Below are positions 1 through 13,038 of a stretch of 64,000 nt of DNA, in pieces. A program made the position numbers and the translations under genes. Position 1 is the stretch's first letter. The number at the start of each line of letters is the position of its first letter. Origin of the DNA: Owenia fusiformis (lineage: Eukaryota > Annelida > Polychaeta > Sabellida > Oweniidae); assembly GCA_903813345.2 (NCBI GenBank), contig CAIIXF020000005.1:36213375-36277374 (forward strand), in the 5' to 3' direction. The notes under the pieces were generated by a model that saw only the letters and a program-made list of their open reading frames with translations, was not told where the DNA came from and did no database searches.

Positions 1-461
1 AAAACTTAGAAAACATAAATCTGAATACTGTAGTATTTTGTCAACATCACGAAGGAGACAGATTATAATATATTAGGTTAACAGACCAGTAAACTATATT
101 TTCAACTCCCTATTAATGGTTTTTATCAGAACTTAAAAAAATAATCAAAATCTGGGAAACCTAAAGAAGGATGTCTGAAAATAATAAAATATTGAAATAT
201 TGTTAAATTTAAATGATGAAACAAAAATACATCATATTAGAAGCCTACATATAATTTATATAAGAATACTGTGTAATTTTTGCTTCATCTTTCTAATGTG
301 TTCATAGATCTGTATCTTATCCATGAGACAAGTTAATCCTAGAAAACAACACAGCAATTCAAAATAAATGCAATTTATTTAACAACTATGGAGGGTACTG
401 ATATGTACTTAGTACTTTTCTACTTTGAAACAACAAAACATGACCTGACCTTACTTACAGG

Positions 462-890
462 TATATGAGGCTTGTACCTGAAATGAGGTCTAGACCAAAA
501 GTAGACCTTAAGGCTTAATTTCCATAATTGAAATGTGTCTTAACGTAAGGTGTACACCAAAAGCAGAAGAGAAGTAGACCTGAAAACCAATAGTGAACCT
601 CAAATAAGGCGTAGACCAAAAGTATACCTCAAATATAGACCTGATTTACATATAGTTGAGGCTTAAATGAGGTCTAGACCTCAAATATAGACCTGATAAA
701 CCTGATGAGGTCATTAAATGAGGTCTACTTCTGGTCTACTTTTGGCTTAATTTAAATATTTGAAACGCGCCTGACTATGGGGATTTAACACAGAGAAAAA
801 CCAAAAGTAGACCAGAAGTACGCCTCATGAGTAGACCAAAAGTAGACCTCAAATATTGACCAATATTGCGCCTGACGATAGGCTGGGAAT
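462..890. repeat. Degenerate clustered repeat built on AGGTCTAGACC / ACCAAAAGTAGACCT, with an internal inverted repeat
   Basis: The motif ACCAAAAGTAGACCT and close variants recur at least five times, in both orientations. Several copies sit beside a palindromic GAGGTCTAGACCTC-type core. Bases 720-745 and 801-826 form an inverted repeat of 26 bp with 24 matches around a 55-bp spacer. It resembles a non-autonomous repeat or satellite-like array rather than a gene. No protein is encoded. I do not recognise the family. Confidence 0.6.
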
Positions 891-3800
891 GCTTTATATA
901 TAAAATAATTCTAACATTCTTTAACTGCAGACAAAAATATTCATGATATTTACGCAATTTTAATTGCACCAAATTTCTGAACAGCAACACATTAAGTGCT
1001 CTGTTCCAATTTTGATATAATATCAAATTCGAAAAAAATAGAAAATGATAAAATGATATAACATTTATCGAAAGCCATATCTTATAATAAGCTATAATTA
1101 CAAAGCCTTCATACAGTCTTTTAGGATGATTCTAAGATAAATAGTGGCCTAGCTCCTTAAGTCAACTAAACTAATGTGTTAAAAGGCTGGAGACCAATAT
1201 CTGGCCTCACAGGGACCAAACTTGGTCTCAAAAGTGAGAGTAGTACTTAGTTAATGTCACATGTAAGAAGGAAAGATGAGTAAATATATAGAATCTGCCT
1301 GTATTTGCAGACAGTTCAAACACCGCAGTCCACTAAATCGTATTTGTCAAAAGGAACCATAAAAATTCCCCGCAAAAATATCAAGATTATAACATGAATT
1401 ATAATATAATATGTTTCTCAAAATGAACTCGGTGTGACAATTAAGGTATATTTTATGTGTTTTTTCTTATATTACGATACAGGTGAATTTTAATGAGATT
1501 AGGCTTAAGGCGTCGACTTTGGTCATTGCATTACCTCACAACTCACTTTTATTCCTCTTGCCGATATATTCCCAAAGTTTTCCACTTCTACAGGTGGCGG
1601 ACATTTGTTATGCAAAACAACAAATTTACATCAAGTCCTTAACTTGTTTGTCATATTGTTGAAATGATACATTCTAATAATAAAAAAAATAAATAATAGA
1701 AGAATTCAGAATTCAGCTCAACTAGGTTGTGACAGATACAAAGGCTCTCAAGTAATAAATATTTCTATGAGGCCCTATTGAAAGATTCCCAAATAAGACC
1801 ATACCCTGTATTTTTACATGTTCTAGATTTCACGCCCTTTATTCAAACCGCTATTCTAGGAGACTATAATATTTCCTAGGCAGTGGCGAGGCTTTCTGAT
1901 TGGATTACTTGAAGTTGACAATGTGTTATAATCACTGGAATAGTTGTGACTTGGCCTATATTCAATCTATGATGGGCCACCGTGGTGCTACAGTGTGATT
2001 TTTAATTTGTCTGTCATCCCTGGGGCATTGGCTCATCAACTTGAGCTAATAGCCATGGTGAGCTATAGAATGCCAAAGTTCCGCAATAATTTTTCTCGCA
2101 TCGAGTAAGAACATCACATGAATGTGTATGTTTGTAGCCTTCATATTCATTTTCATATAATTAGTTAAATTGAAATAAATATATAATGTATTTGGAATGA
2201 TTTCTTTGTAAAACAGCTTCTCAAAAATTTAAAAATTCTCTCATTCAAAATGTACATGTTATAATACATTTTCACTAATTCACGTCACAAGTCTTATCTA
2301 TTTAACCAGAGAATGTTCAAAACATAAATGATCACGTCAAAATGGCAATCTTTTGCCCTTTGTGATTAGCCTCATAATAACGTGTGTTTAGAGACCCAAC
2401 ATTGAAACATTTGATCGAATAAAACGTTTTCCCTTGTTGCTATTTGTTTTACACCTCCTAAACAGGTCTATAGAGAGGTCATTATTTGCAGGATTTTTCC
2501 ACATTAGTAACTAGCCTAAATTACATGTTAAACCTCTTCAGTGGGATTTGTTCTGATTTGCTAGCACTGATCAAATTTTCGTTTTGAGACATTTTAATAC
2601 GACGGGAGGTTTTAACGTGCTAAAATAGTGCATAGGGAAATAATGCCTCGAGAACCGTCAATTCAAATGCGTGAAAAGTAGAAAAATGTTTCACAGGGAC
2701 TATTAGAAGAGTCGTCATTGGCTAAAATCGCACCCCAGGTATTTGAGGTTAATTTGTTCTCTTATTTCACTCAATCCATTTACAAAATCGAACACCGTCA
2801 TGCGGAAAAACAGAACTATCTTTGTTTAGTAAATCAAATATAAAATAAATGAAACTGGTCGCTATAAGCAGAAATAGGCATGAATCATAAAGTCTAAAAA
2901 CAAATATAAATATGGAAAGGTTAAAATAAAACAATTACTATTAAGATAGTATTTGTCTAAAACAAATGCAGATACAATACAATGACAATAAGTACTTCAA
3001 ATCCCTTGCATTGTATTTAAAAATTATTATTCTTTCAAAACGTTGTTTCATTCATACAATTCTGTTTTGGTTTATATAACAATGAATATCAATTTGTCAA
3101 GTGGTTTAAAACTGTTGTGTTGCTGTTTTATAAAAGATACAAGTTATTGGTTGAGATGACATTTTATACAATATACCATTTTAAAGGATGATCATAGAGT
3201 GCATTGTCATAATGAACACACCCTTGCTGAAAAAATCATCATATGCATCGTGTCGGAACATTCCTTTTACTCACAGTCAATTCAAAACTATCACTTTTGA
3301 CATTTTTCAGCACTTTTAGGAAGTATTACCCCATCTTGTTAATTTTTCCCTGAAAATTCCAGTATTTTTCACTTTTTTGAGACAAACTTTGAGAATTTAA
3401 TTCACGGGAAGTCATTCATTGTGAGTCCATTACACTCTGGTCCATTATGACTCTGCAAGTGGGACACATTATAAAATCCTATGAAATATTAATGCCCAAT
3501 ATACGTTCAATTAATAAACTCTATCAAAAATCGTCAAATATTCATGGGAAGCCTCTATACATACTTTACCCGAACAATGTGCCAAATGAGTAAAAATAAT
3601 GACATTTTCAGGAATTGTTTCGCAAGTCACCTTTTACTGGATTTTATTGGTTCTATGTGCAATTAGCGTATATTGATATCGGAAAGATTCAGTTTTTCCT
3701 ATCTGAAAAATTACAGAATGTTAAATATCTATCGTTGAATTTAAAACTACATACACAAAAGAATGTTCAATTACACAAAATACACGAGGGTTTATCATTA

Positions 3801-4965
3801 AAGTCACAAGAAATGAAAAAACAGATACATCAGAAATTCCTTTAAGAATAGATATTGTTCAAAAATGTTACATTTTCATGATGGGTTATGATACATAAGC
3901 TTGATTATCTCCTCAAATAATCCTGTTAATTCATTGACTTTCCGCTCAGTGTTAATATCATTAACAACAATTGAGATAATGATTTCGGTTTGACAAAATG
4001 TAGACTTTATGATCAACCTGAATAGATATTGTTTATATCCGAAGTTGCCATGACATTACTGGTGTGATGTCACAGTGGATGTGTCTAATGTATTCCAAAA
4101 CTACAAATCATTGGATATCTACGGGGACCTATTTGGGTCCCTTAACCCCCAAACACAATTTATTTATAACCATTTTAGATGACTGTGTTTACAATGCATG
4201 GCTTTACAGCAAAAGAGTACCATCGGGACACGAGGCCCAACTAAATTAACCCCCGTCTCCCAACGCGCTACTTTCTCACACTTCCCCATTCATAAACTCA
4301 GCAAATTCTAAATCAGTTCAATAATTTAGGATTTCTCTAAATAGAGATATTATTTTAGCTAACCCAAAGGAGTAGGATTCCCTATAGTGATTAAGTAATT
4401 TGCTACAATCACATCTCCTGAATTTGGTCAGGGAATTGGGACATATTCTCTACAAAAAATCTCAGATTTAGTCTTCAAATAATCTACAAAAAGAGTGAAA
4501 GAGGGAGAAAAAAATTGTTATCATCATGAAGATAACACATCGTATTATTTAGAAATGCAAGAAAACCAAACACTTTATTCAAATATTTTGAAGAAAAACA
4601 CAAAATTTTGATTTGGCGCTTAAATCTTTTGGGCGGCATTTTTCAACTTGTAAGTGTTACCTGGGGAGGTTTGAAATTGTACAATTTGATATTACAACTG
4701 TGTTAGGGTATTTACAATTGTCTGGGCAATTCTAGGTAATAACTGATACAATTTATATCTCAGAGGACATGTGGAATTCTAAGGTCATGTATTTAATTCC
4801 GATTTCTTGTTTATAGTAGTTTTCCACAAAGCAGAGTGTATTCATTTATTCAGGAAACAGAAGTATACAGTCAAGGTTATTAGGAATTAATTAAGGGATG
4901 AAAAAAATTGTTTCATGTTTCAAAATGTGAAAAGAGTGAAAAAGCATAATGAGCAATGAAGAGGG

Positions 4966-5076
4966 GGAAATTACCTAGAATTCAAAGATGAACCTATCTT
5001 CATGGGAAGATTAATCTAGAGGTTCAACTTTACATGAAGATAGGTTATCTTTGAATTCTGGGTTATTTCCACTCTT
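4966..5076. repeat. Long hairpin (inverted repeat, arms about 38-44 bp, loop about 29 bp)
   Basis: The arm at about 4966-5003 (ending CCTATCTTCATG) is repeated inverted at about 5033-5076 (starting CATGAAGATAGG), with a shared AGAATTCAAAGAT core and few mismatches. The transcript of either strand would fold into one long stem. It could be a fold-back MITE or a small-RNA precursor. The arm length is within the range of invertebrate pre-miRNA hairpins, but I recognise no known miRNA seed. Confidence 0.7.
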
Positions 5077-8006
5077 GAGTAATAATTAAAGAATAAATAA
5101 AACAGTAATGATTTTGAAATGCTTAACTTTGTACTTTCAAATTTATTTTAATTATATCTATTGAATTTTATACAATATTCACCACATGTTTTATATATTC
5201 TTTATTTTCTCTTTAACACATAACCATATATGTAACTGCGCAATTTAGAAGTCATCAATCATCTTCCCGCATAAAATTCTTTATGAGGAAACTTCCTCGC
5301 AAATTATTCTAATTCCAAGTTAGGCTAATATGTTTTAATATGCATGAAGCAATGTTAGCATTTAAACTAACAGTAAAATATGGCAGACTTTCTCCCTAAA
5401 GACTAAAAACAAGTTGCGCTAAAAGGAATTCCAATACGCTGAAGTACCTTGAGAATTGCAAACATGGCCAAATTTTATAAACTTGCTCCAATTTGCATAT
5501 AACAGCCTAGTAATAGAAGCTAATATACGAAGTTTGTCGAATAACAAAATTAACTCTATGTCAGTCTTGATTTTTCTGGGATAATTTTAAATCGTCATGT
5601 GACAAAACTCATTTACTCTTCGCTTGGTATCTATCAAATGTAACTAAACAGAGTTCTTTGGCAAAAATGAAGATGGATTTTCAGTTTATGCTCATTAACA
5701 TCAATTTCTCGAAGTAATTGTATCATACAAAAGCTAATTTAGATAAAATACTATCGCTTCAAGAAAAATGGGAAACATCAAAATAAACTAAGAAAAATGT
5801 GATAATAGTAAACATATTGTAGTTTAACATAATTACTGTTTCAGAAAAATTACAGAAAGCGTCTAAATACAGAAATATACAACAAGAATCAATTTCCCAA
5901 AATTGATAAAACTGTTTTTCGACTTTTACTCTTAGTAACATAAATAGAATCATCGACACAAGTATGGTACTCCTAAGAACTATCAAACCAAGCTCAACTC
6001 GTGAGAAACTCAGAAAAGCAAAATAAAGTGATTAGTTTACCAAAATTATTTTATGAATTCATTGGATGACAGGGAGCGTAATTATGTGTCATGTAAGTTT
6101 AATAGAAATGCGTACCAAGGGGAACTATCTCCTCTAAACATGCGGAACAAATTACGAAAAAATCGGCAAAATCGATGTAGCGGCCATTGTCTATGAGAAG
6201 TTTAATTAGCTGACGGGAAAGAATACTTGGACCTAATGACTCAGTATTGCAGTAGAATTAGCACATAAAACATTCTATAGTCATAGAAGGATCTACTTTC
6301 TTCTGCTCAATTATTTCACGGCACTCGATTATTATAAATAATCAATGATATAGGCCTCGAAAAATCTAATTTATAAAAGTATGTATACTCTTTATTACCT
6401 TATGCCAACTGAATTGCTATTTTATATCAGTTTTACACATTTTATATTGTTTATAGGGCTTGATTTTTCAAATATAACCTCTTTACTTGATCATTACAAT
6501 TTTGGGCCTATATAGATTGATTATCAAACATTATGACAACTTGAAATGTAACTGTAACCTGTTTCTAAGTTTGTTGACAAAGATGACCACATGAAAGTTG
6601 TATATTTAGACAGAAAATCTGAGGTCTGGGGACACCCTGCCTAGTTTGCCCCTTGATTAATGACATGTAGAGGATGGTAGACATATCACATATACATGTT
6701 ACATCTATATGATGCAACCCACCCAGATAAACAGTATCTTATGGCAAAATATGGCAGAATCTACTTTTGATTATGATTTTGAAATTTGGATGTGTATCTT
6801 TAAATGACTCTTATTCATGTCCCTTCGACATATAGGTTAAAATAGACATTTTTTGTTTTGCAGTTACATTTACATTTGTTTTGAGTTTTGTAAAACTTAT
6901 GTAATTTACATAAAACATAATATATTTTTATTTCTGTTATGGTTTTCCACACATACTTTGCATAATTCATGCATTTAAAAAGCTGAACTGAAATGATATA
7001 ACAAATAAAAACTTGGTAGAAGTAAACTTTTTGTTTTCAATAAGCGAGATTCAATTACCTATAGACAATATTCACTTTATTTCCTGAAGTCTCCTGATCT
7101 CTATCAAATGAGTTCAATTAGTTTATAAAGTGGTTATCATGGTATTATGAGTGATCTAGCTTAAATTGTGTAACTTCTGTATCTCATTACAAATGTTTGT
7201 AAACAAAGGCAACTGGGGAGGCTATCTGATATACCTCTCTAGATACAATCAGTCTGCTATTTATTTACCAGGCAAAATAATTCTAGGGAATTAGAAAATC
7301 TTCAATAAACGGACCTTAGCACATATATCTCAGGTTGTGAAGACCTTGTGTCCATTTTATTAAATGGCCCTAATTTCTGTTTTAAACCTGTTTTTGTTTA
7401 AATAACACTATTTCTCTATTCTAATCTGACCCTCTGTTAGCTATGTTATTTATTAAGAGAGGAGCAGTAAATACCACCATTGTCATATTTAACAGAGAAA
7501 TTCTAACTTTCTATTTTCAGTTCTTTAATTGTTCCATTTCTATTTTTGCAACCGAGTGATGCAACAAATACATATATTCAGGCATATATTGATTCAAAAA
7601 ATAAAGAAACAAACAAAAATAATATTTTTTTCTATTATTGCCATTTCCGCCCTTTTATTACATAGCTACTGCATTTTGTTTTAAAAAACTCTATTTTTGT
7701 TCTTATCTTTATTACCAATGCCATATTCAATCATCATTTTCTTTATCTTAAACAAGCATTTTTATAACATGCATGCCAATATTTTTTCTTAAATTAATTA
7801 CCATAAAGTGTTTCTTTTGTGAAATCAATTGTATATTTCAGAGAATATGATACTGATCATATTTGCTTAATGCAGGGGAAACATGCAATGGGGTATTGTG
7901 TCAATAACTGGGTAAGGTATCTCAAGATTACATCATAGATTATCATATGTTCATTAGAGCATTTCTGGAAAAATACCTCTATTTTAATCATTAAAGGTTT
8001 TAATAT

Positions 8007-8209
8007 CAGTGATCTCCCAAGCATTAAAGCAAGTAGGCGCAACACCTACTTGAGATTTTAAAAATAGACTTGCACTCATCTGAGAGTCCATTTGCACCCA
8101 CTTGAAAATGAGAAAAATCATGAAAAATATTTTGACCAAATTTGGTCTAAATCGTGAAATCAAGAATTTGTACCCAATTGAGAATTTAAAAATCCTAGGG
8201 AGAACACTG
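8007..8209. mobile_element. MITE-like element, CAGTG family, copy 1 (hAT-like termini)
   Basis: The element starts CAGTGATCTCCC and ends GGGAGAACACTG, so its ends are inverted repeats of about 12 bp with one mismatch. A second copy lies at 32958-33162 and matches along its whole length. Inside are four degenerate copies of the phrase GCACCCACYTGA. CAGTG-type ends are common in hAT elements. Only 'aatat' is shared by the two flanks (an 8-bp target duplication would be expected for hAT), so the superfamily is tentative. No coding capacity. Confidence 0.7.
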
Positions 8210-11200
8210 AATATTTTCTGTATTAGTAAAACACATTAGTCTAATCGCATGTGCCTGGGTGGCAACCAATCATTGCTAATTTTATACTCTTCTTTTTATT
8301 CTTTCAACATGACATTTTCGGTTTACTAATCTAATGGGCAAATTGTAACCTTATATTTAATGTGTTTTAGATACATTTTAATTTCCCTATTTCAAAAAGG
8401 TAGCAGTACAATTATTTGCATTTAGGCTTAATCAACAAATATGCATATTTTTTCACAAGCACTCACAATAGAGTAAAATGTTATCAAAATAACAGACATA
8501 TGGTTGATGAGGGGTGATGAGTCGTTGCCATGGAAACTCATCATCTATTTGACAAAATCCGTCTATCTTCAGCTGATGACAGTTGTTCCCATCTCTTTGT
8601 TCTTAGCCAGAACCTTGCTAATTAATTTAATTAAATTATGTAAATTAAAACTCGACAAATTTGTTAAGGAAATGATTTGGTCTCGTAGATTCTTTATTCA
8701 AATACCATATCAGTAACACCAACCATGATGTGGATGAGTATTTAGTAAGAAATACACCATTACACATAAAGATGGTGCAGCTGTAAGTTTCTTTCTGATC
8801 AGCTAAGATATAATTATTTACTGGACACGACTTAAAAATATAAAAATGATAAAAACACCTACTGAGATATTTATGAAACAAGTTTACAACAGTTATTCAG
8901 ACGATACATAACGATTAAGTGATTCCTTAGAATTTCAGAAAAATAAACGCTCAAAAAACACATCATCGTCAAAAAGGTCCCTAGGTGGTGATTGTTGCAT
9001 GATGCATACTGCTGGTATAATGACTTAATGATGATAATATGCCTATTATTGACATTCGAAAGCCCATCACTTCATACACTTCATTAATAAATTTCAATAA
9101 TGCCATTAACATTTCTCATTGAACAATACCCACAGGCAATTTGAAGTGTGTTGATATTTGAAGTTTCGTGTCCATGTTTTGACAAAATAATCTATTGAAT
9201 AGAAAAAGAAATGGCATTTAAAATTCCTGTCTATTGAGACTTTTCGACACTTTAAACATACAGTGGCTCCCTCTTTTAAGGCTACAGAAACTGGACCCAA
9301 TGTATGAGAAAATTGTAAAGAATGATTTTTGTAACAAAAACATTAATTTATATTCAAATTTCTTCTTTTATTTGGATGTGTCATTCAGTCAAATCACAAC
9401 CAAAATGGAATTACAATTTTAATTATAATATTCCTATTTTCCCTGTTGTCCTTCTGATGTTTTCAGATCCTAAATACAATTTAAAATAAAAACATAATAA
9501 GAGAACAAATATAAAAATCAAGATATTGCCGATATCATCACACAGAAGAATAAGACATTTTTGATTTGTGTATCACCACATTACCAAATGTTAATACTCC
9601 AAGATTTACTCAGATATATTTCGCAATCAATATTTGGGCCAAATGAAGCTCATTCATCAAAATATCCTCCTCTCTGAGCTTAAATTTCACTCTACGCATG
9701 ACCATTCTTGATAATATTTCTCCAAAATTGACCACATCTCCTTAACAATTTAGACTATGTCTTCCTAGAATTTGTGACTTTACTGGACTCCTTGCTTATT
9801 TCTTCCTTTGCCCTCTATTTTCGATTTTAAAGACGACCATTTTGTACTTTTATTCAATGGTCACCAACTACGTTTCTGTCTCTTGCTCAAAGGATTTTTC
9901 ATGAGTCATGACCATTTTACCATTTTTCTCAATAAAAATTGAAATAAATTGTATCATCTTCTGAATTTATGTTATATTTTCTTTGATAGAATCTCTGTTT
10001 CCCAAAATTTCATAAATAGAACCATGATCAATTTAAAAGAAACTATTCATCATCTTTGTCAAATATCTGATTCAAACTAACCATGCAAATCACCCTTTAC
10101 ACTAACTGTTGCATTTGAAGATTATTTTAACAAGAGAATTGAATTTGGATACTTAGTTTAATTATGAGTTATTCTCCTTAAACATTCTACTGAATTATAC
10201 TGTGTTTTCAAATGTTGCCCATTGTGATAAATAAATCTCAACCTAAGCCTGAGGCAACTTGTGAGAAAGTGCTCTAGAAAGTACCTCCCGATCCAAAATG
10301 TTTCCAATTACCACAACTATTTGACACTTTTTCTCAAAAATATTTGATTAAAGTATCAAATATATTTGAACTTCTATAAAATTTAGAATGTACTTATAAT
10401 TCACATACAGTTTCTTTTTCATAAATTCACTCCATTTTGTGGTATTTTGCGAAGTAAACAATGACCGTCATGACAAGGTTCGTATGAGTATATTATTGAA
10501 TTATCTCCTCAATCTAAGCTATATCCTCTCTTTATTGTTCTTGTTTATTAAATCTTCCTCCATCAATTGCACCCAATTTTCTACTCTCATACTTTGCCTT
10601 CAGCTAGAAGACCTATTACCAAATAATGTTTTGATTTTTACAGTTTTCGTATAATTAGACTGACAGCTCTGACAATGTCACACAAAAAGGTAGGGATTTG
10701 AGATGGTAATGCTTTCAAAATCAGCACATTTTAAGCGGTTCACCTCAACCTCAAAATTATGAATGTTGACAAAAAAGAACACATAAAGTAATAACTATAT
10801 GCAGGAAAGGGTTACAGCATTTTAAAAATTGTGGTTTTCTGGTTATTCACTGACTGGTTTTTAAATTTTTGTATGACAAAAAGTACATAAATATGATAAT
10901 CATCCTTGGATAATTCCTCTCATTTCGATCCAAAATTGACTTCCAAATCATGACAATCAAAACCCTCCAATATTCTGGTGTTTGTGTATTGTATTTATAG
11001 AATTGCATCTCTCAACTCTCATGAATATATTTACCAGGAATGTATTGATGATCTTCATCTGGGATTCTTGCCAATAACTCGTAAATAAAACCAAACAAAC
11101 AGAAATTCCCCAATTGCGATTTTGGTGATTAAATAATCATAACTGAACTACACTGACAAACTAATCTTACTTGTTTCCTTTTGTCCAATTGATAAATCCC

Positions 11201-11230
11201 CTGATCTCTTTTGCTAAAAAATGGGTTCCT

Positions 11231-11434
11231 CGTGGGATCTTGGCCTAACTCTAGTAGATCTCTCTACGGGTCTAATGGGACTAAAGAATCAACTTCTGGG
11301 CTTAGCAAGATAACCTTTGTTTAACCAATTGATAAAAATTCTATTAGAAGTAGATAGGCCCATGGGATGGGGGCTAAGTCCATCTAGATCCATAGAGTCT
11401 CAATGGGGCCTACTTAACATCAATGCTAGATAAC
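11231..11434. repeat. Diverged direct duplication of a segment of about 75-85 bp
   Basis: Segments 11231-11314 and 11361-11434 align in the same direction. Both contain TGGGAT, GGCYTAA or GGCTAA, TAGATC, a GGTCT/GAGTCT block, AATGGG and a terminal AGATAAC, with small indels. The DNA is more GC-rich than its surroundings. This is either an old tandem duplication or two halves of an unknown repeat. It is non-coding as far as I can see. Confidence 0.45.
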
Positions 11435-12996
11435 GTCATCCCCTATGGTACAAAATAACGGAGATCACCTAGTAGATTCGCAAGTAATATATTGCTTTTT
11501 CCACAAAAAGTATATCCATCAACCTCAAAGTCAATCTTTTAAAGATCTTTATTAGATTCTTTCCAACTGAATATTGGACATTATAACACATTGAGGTTAC
11601 ATTTTCCTTTATTAGTAGGCTTATTCAAATGATACAAACAACTTTAAATAATGTGACATTTTATAAATTTTCCTACCTTGAGTTGCTTAAAAACAAGCAA
11701 AGTTTTCTCACATATAGTCAAAAGCGAGACTTCTCCTTTAGGAGACAATGGGATGTCATTGTGACTTCAAATTTATAAACATTCCAAATGAATAAAATTT
11801 GTATTTTGATACATTCAGATATCCGTCTGCTTTTCAAGATCTACCAATGAGAAAGCTGATTGGTATTCACTTCAGATCTCTCAGAGGTTTAGAAGTGATC
11901 AAGTGTTCCCAATGAGATAAACTTTAATCGGTTCAAACTTAGTCTTGGATAGAATTCCTAATATACTAAATTCCCAAATGACTTTCCTTATTTGGAATTC
12001 AATTATAAAATAGGTGGGAAACTGTAATATATTAACGTATCTGAAAAAATTATCATATTCAAAAGATATTTTAACAGAGAGAATTAAAAGATTAATAGTT
12101 TTGCAACTGAGAACTCTCTAGGAGTATGTCAAAAACTAAGAAGGAAGGATAAAAAAGAAAACACAATTAACACTTTAGGTTTCTTGGATAAAATGGATGA
12201 TTATGCACCTTTCAAATAATAATATTTGTTTGGATTGATTTATTATAGAAATACCCAAATTACAAATGCTGGTAATAAAATATTACTGAAAAAAAACAGA
12301 AAAAGAGTTCTTGACAAACAGTCCATTTGTGCATACACACAACCAGGATGAAACCTTGCCCATTTCACCCATTTTCAATTCTTGAATAAAATTCCAGGTC
12401 ACTTTAATTCCAGATCATTTTCATTGAAAGAGAACATTTCAAGCAACGTTTAAGGATTTTGTTGTAAATAAGCACACATGTAGATGTGCCATATACATGA
12501 GAAAAAAACTGCTTTCTTGTTTTTCTCTATTTTTGCTTCATTACTTATACATAACCACAAAACCTGAGGATGTTTAATTTACGGGTAGACTATATTATTC
12601 TCTATGCTTCTAAGACAATAGGCTGCAATAGCGAGTCCTGATAATAAGCAAAGCACAACAATCATTCGAAATTCCGACTTGAATCTCTCATATTTTATTC
12701 ATAGCTATTCTATGCAAGTCATATTCCACTAGAAAACTACCGAACATCTAATTACTGCCAAATGTGCCAATCGCGTGATACATACAGCCAAGTCACAATC
12801 GTTAAAAAATTAAAAAGCTCCTTGTAAATAGTGATTGCCTGTAATAATATATTATTTTTTGATTGAGGCATGCTGAATGCCGTACTCAAGTATCTCAAGT
12901 ACATGCGATTGTTTTGTCTCTTTTGCATTGATGTTTTCAATTATTCAAATCAAAAGATCAAGTTAGGAAGTGAATTTATCTATTTAGATCCTGTGA

Positions 12997-13038
12997 CCCC
13001 CCCCCCCCCTCCCCCCTCTCCTTCCCTCTTCTCTTCTA
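12997..13038. repeat. Polypyrimidine tract (C13 run followed by CT-rich sequence)
   Basis: A run of 13 C is followed by C6 and a C/T-only stretch to about 13037. Simple repeat, prone to length variation and sequencing error. Confidence 0.9.

Noticed and set aside
6140-6200. Third copy of the 43046/47560 repeat
   Set aside because: Only the short GCGGAACAAAT phrase and a CGGCAAAA string match; the rest of the block order is absent.
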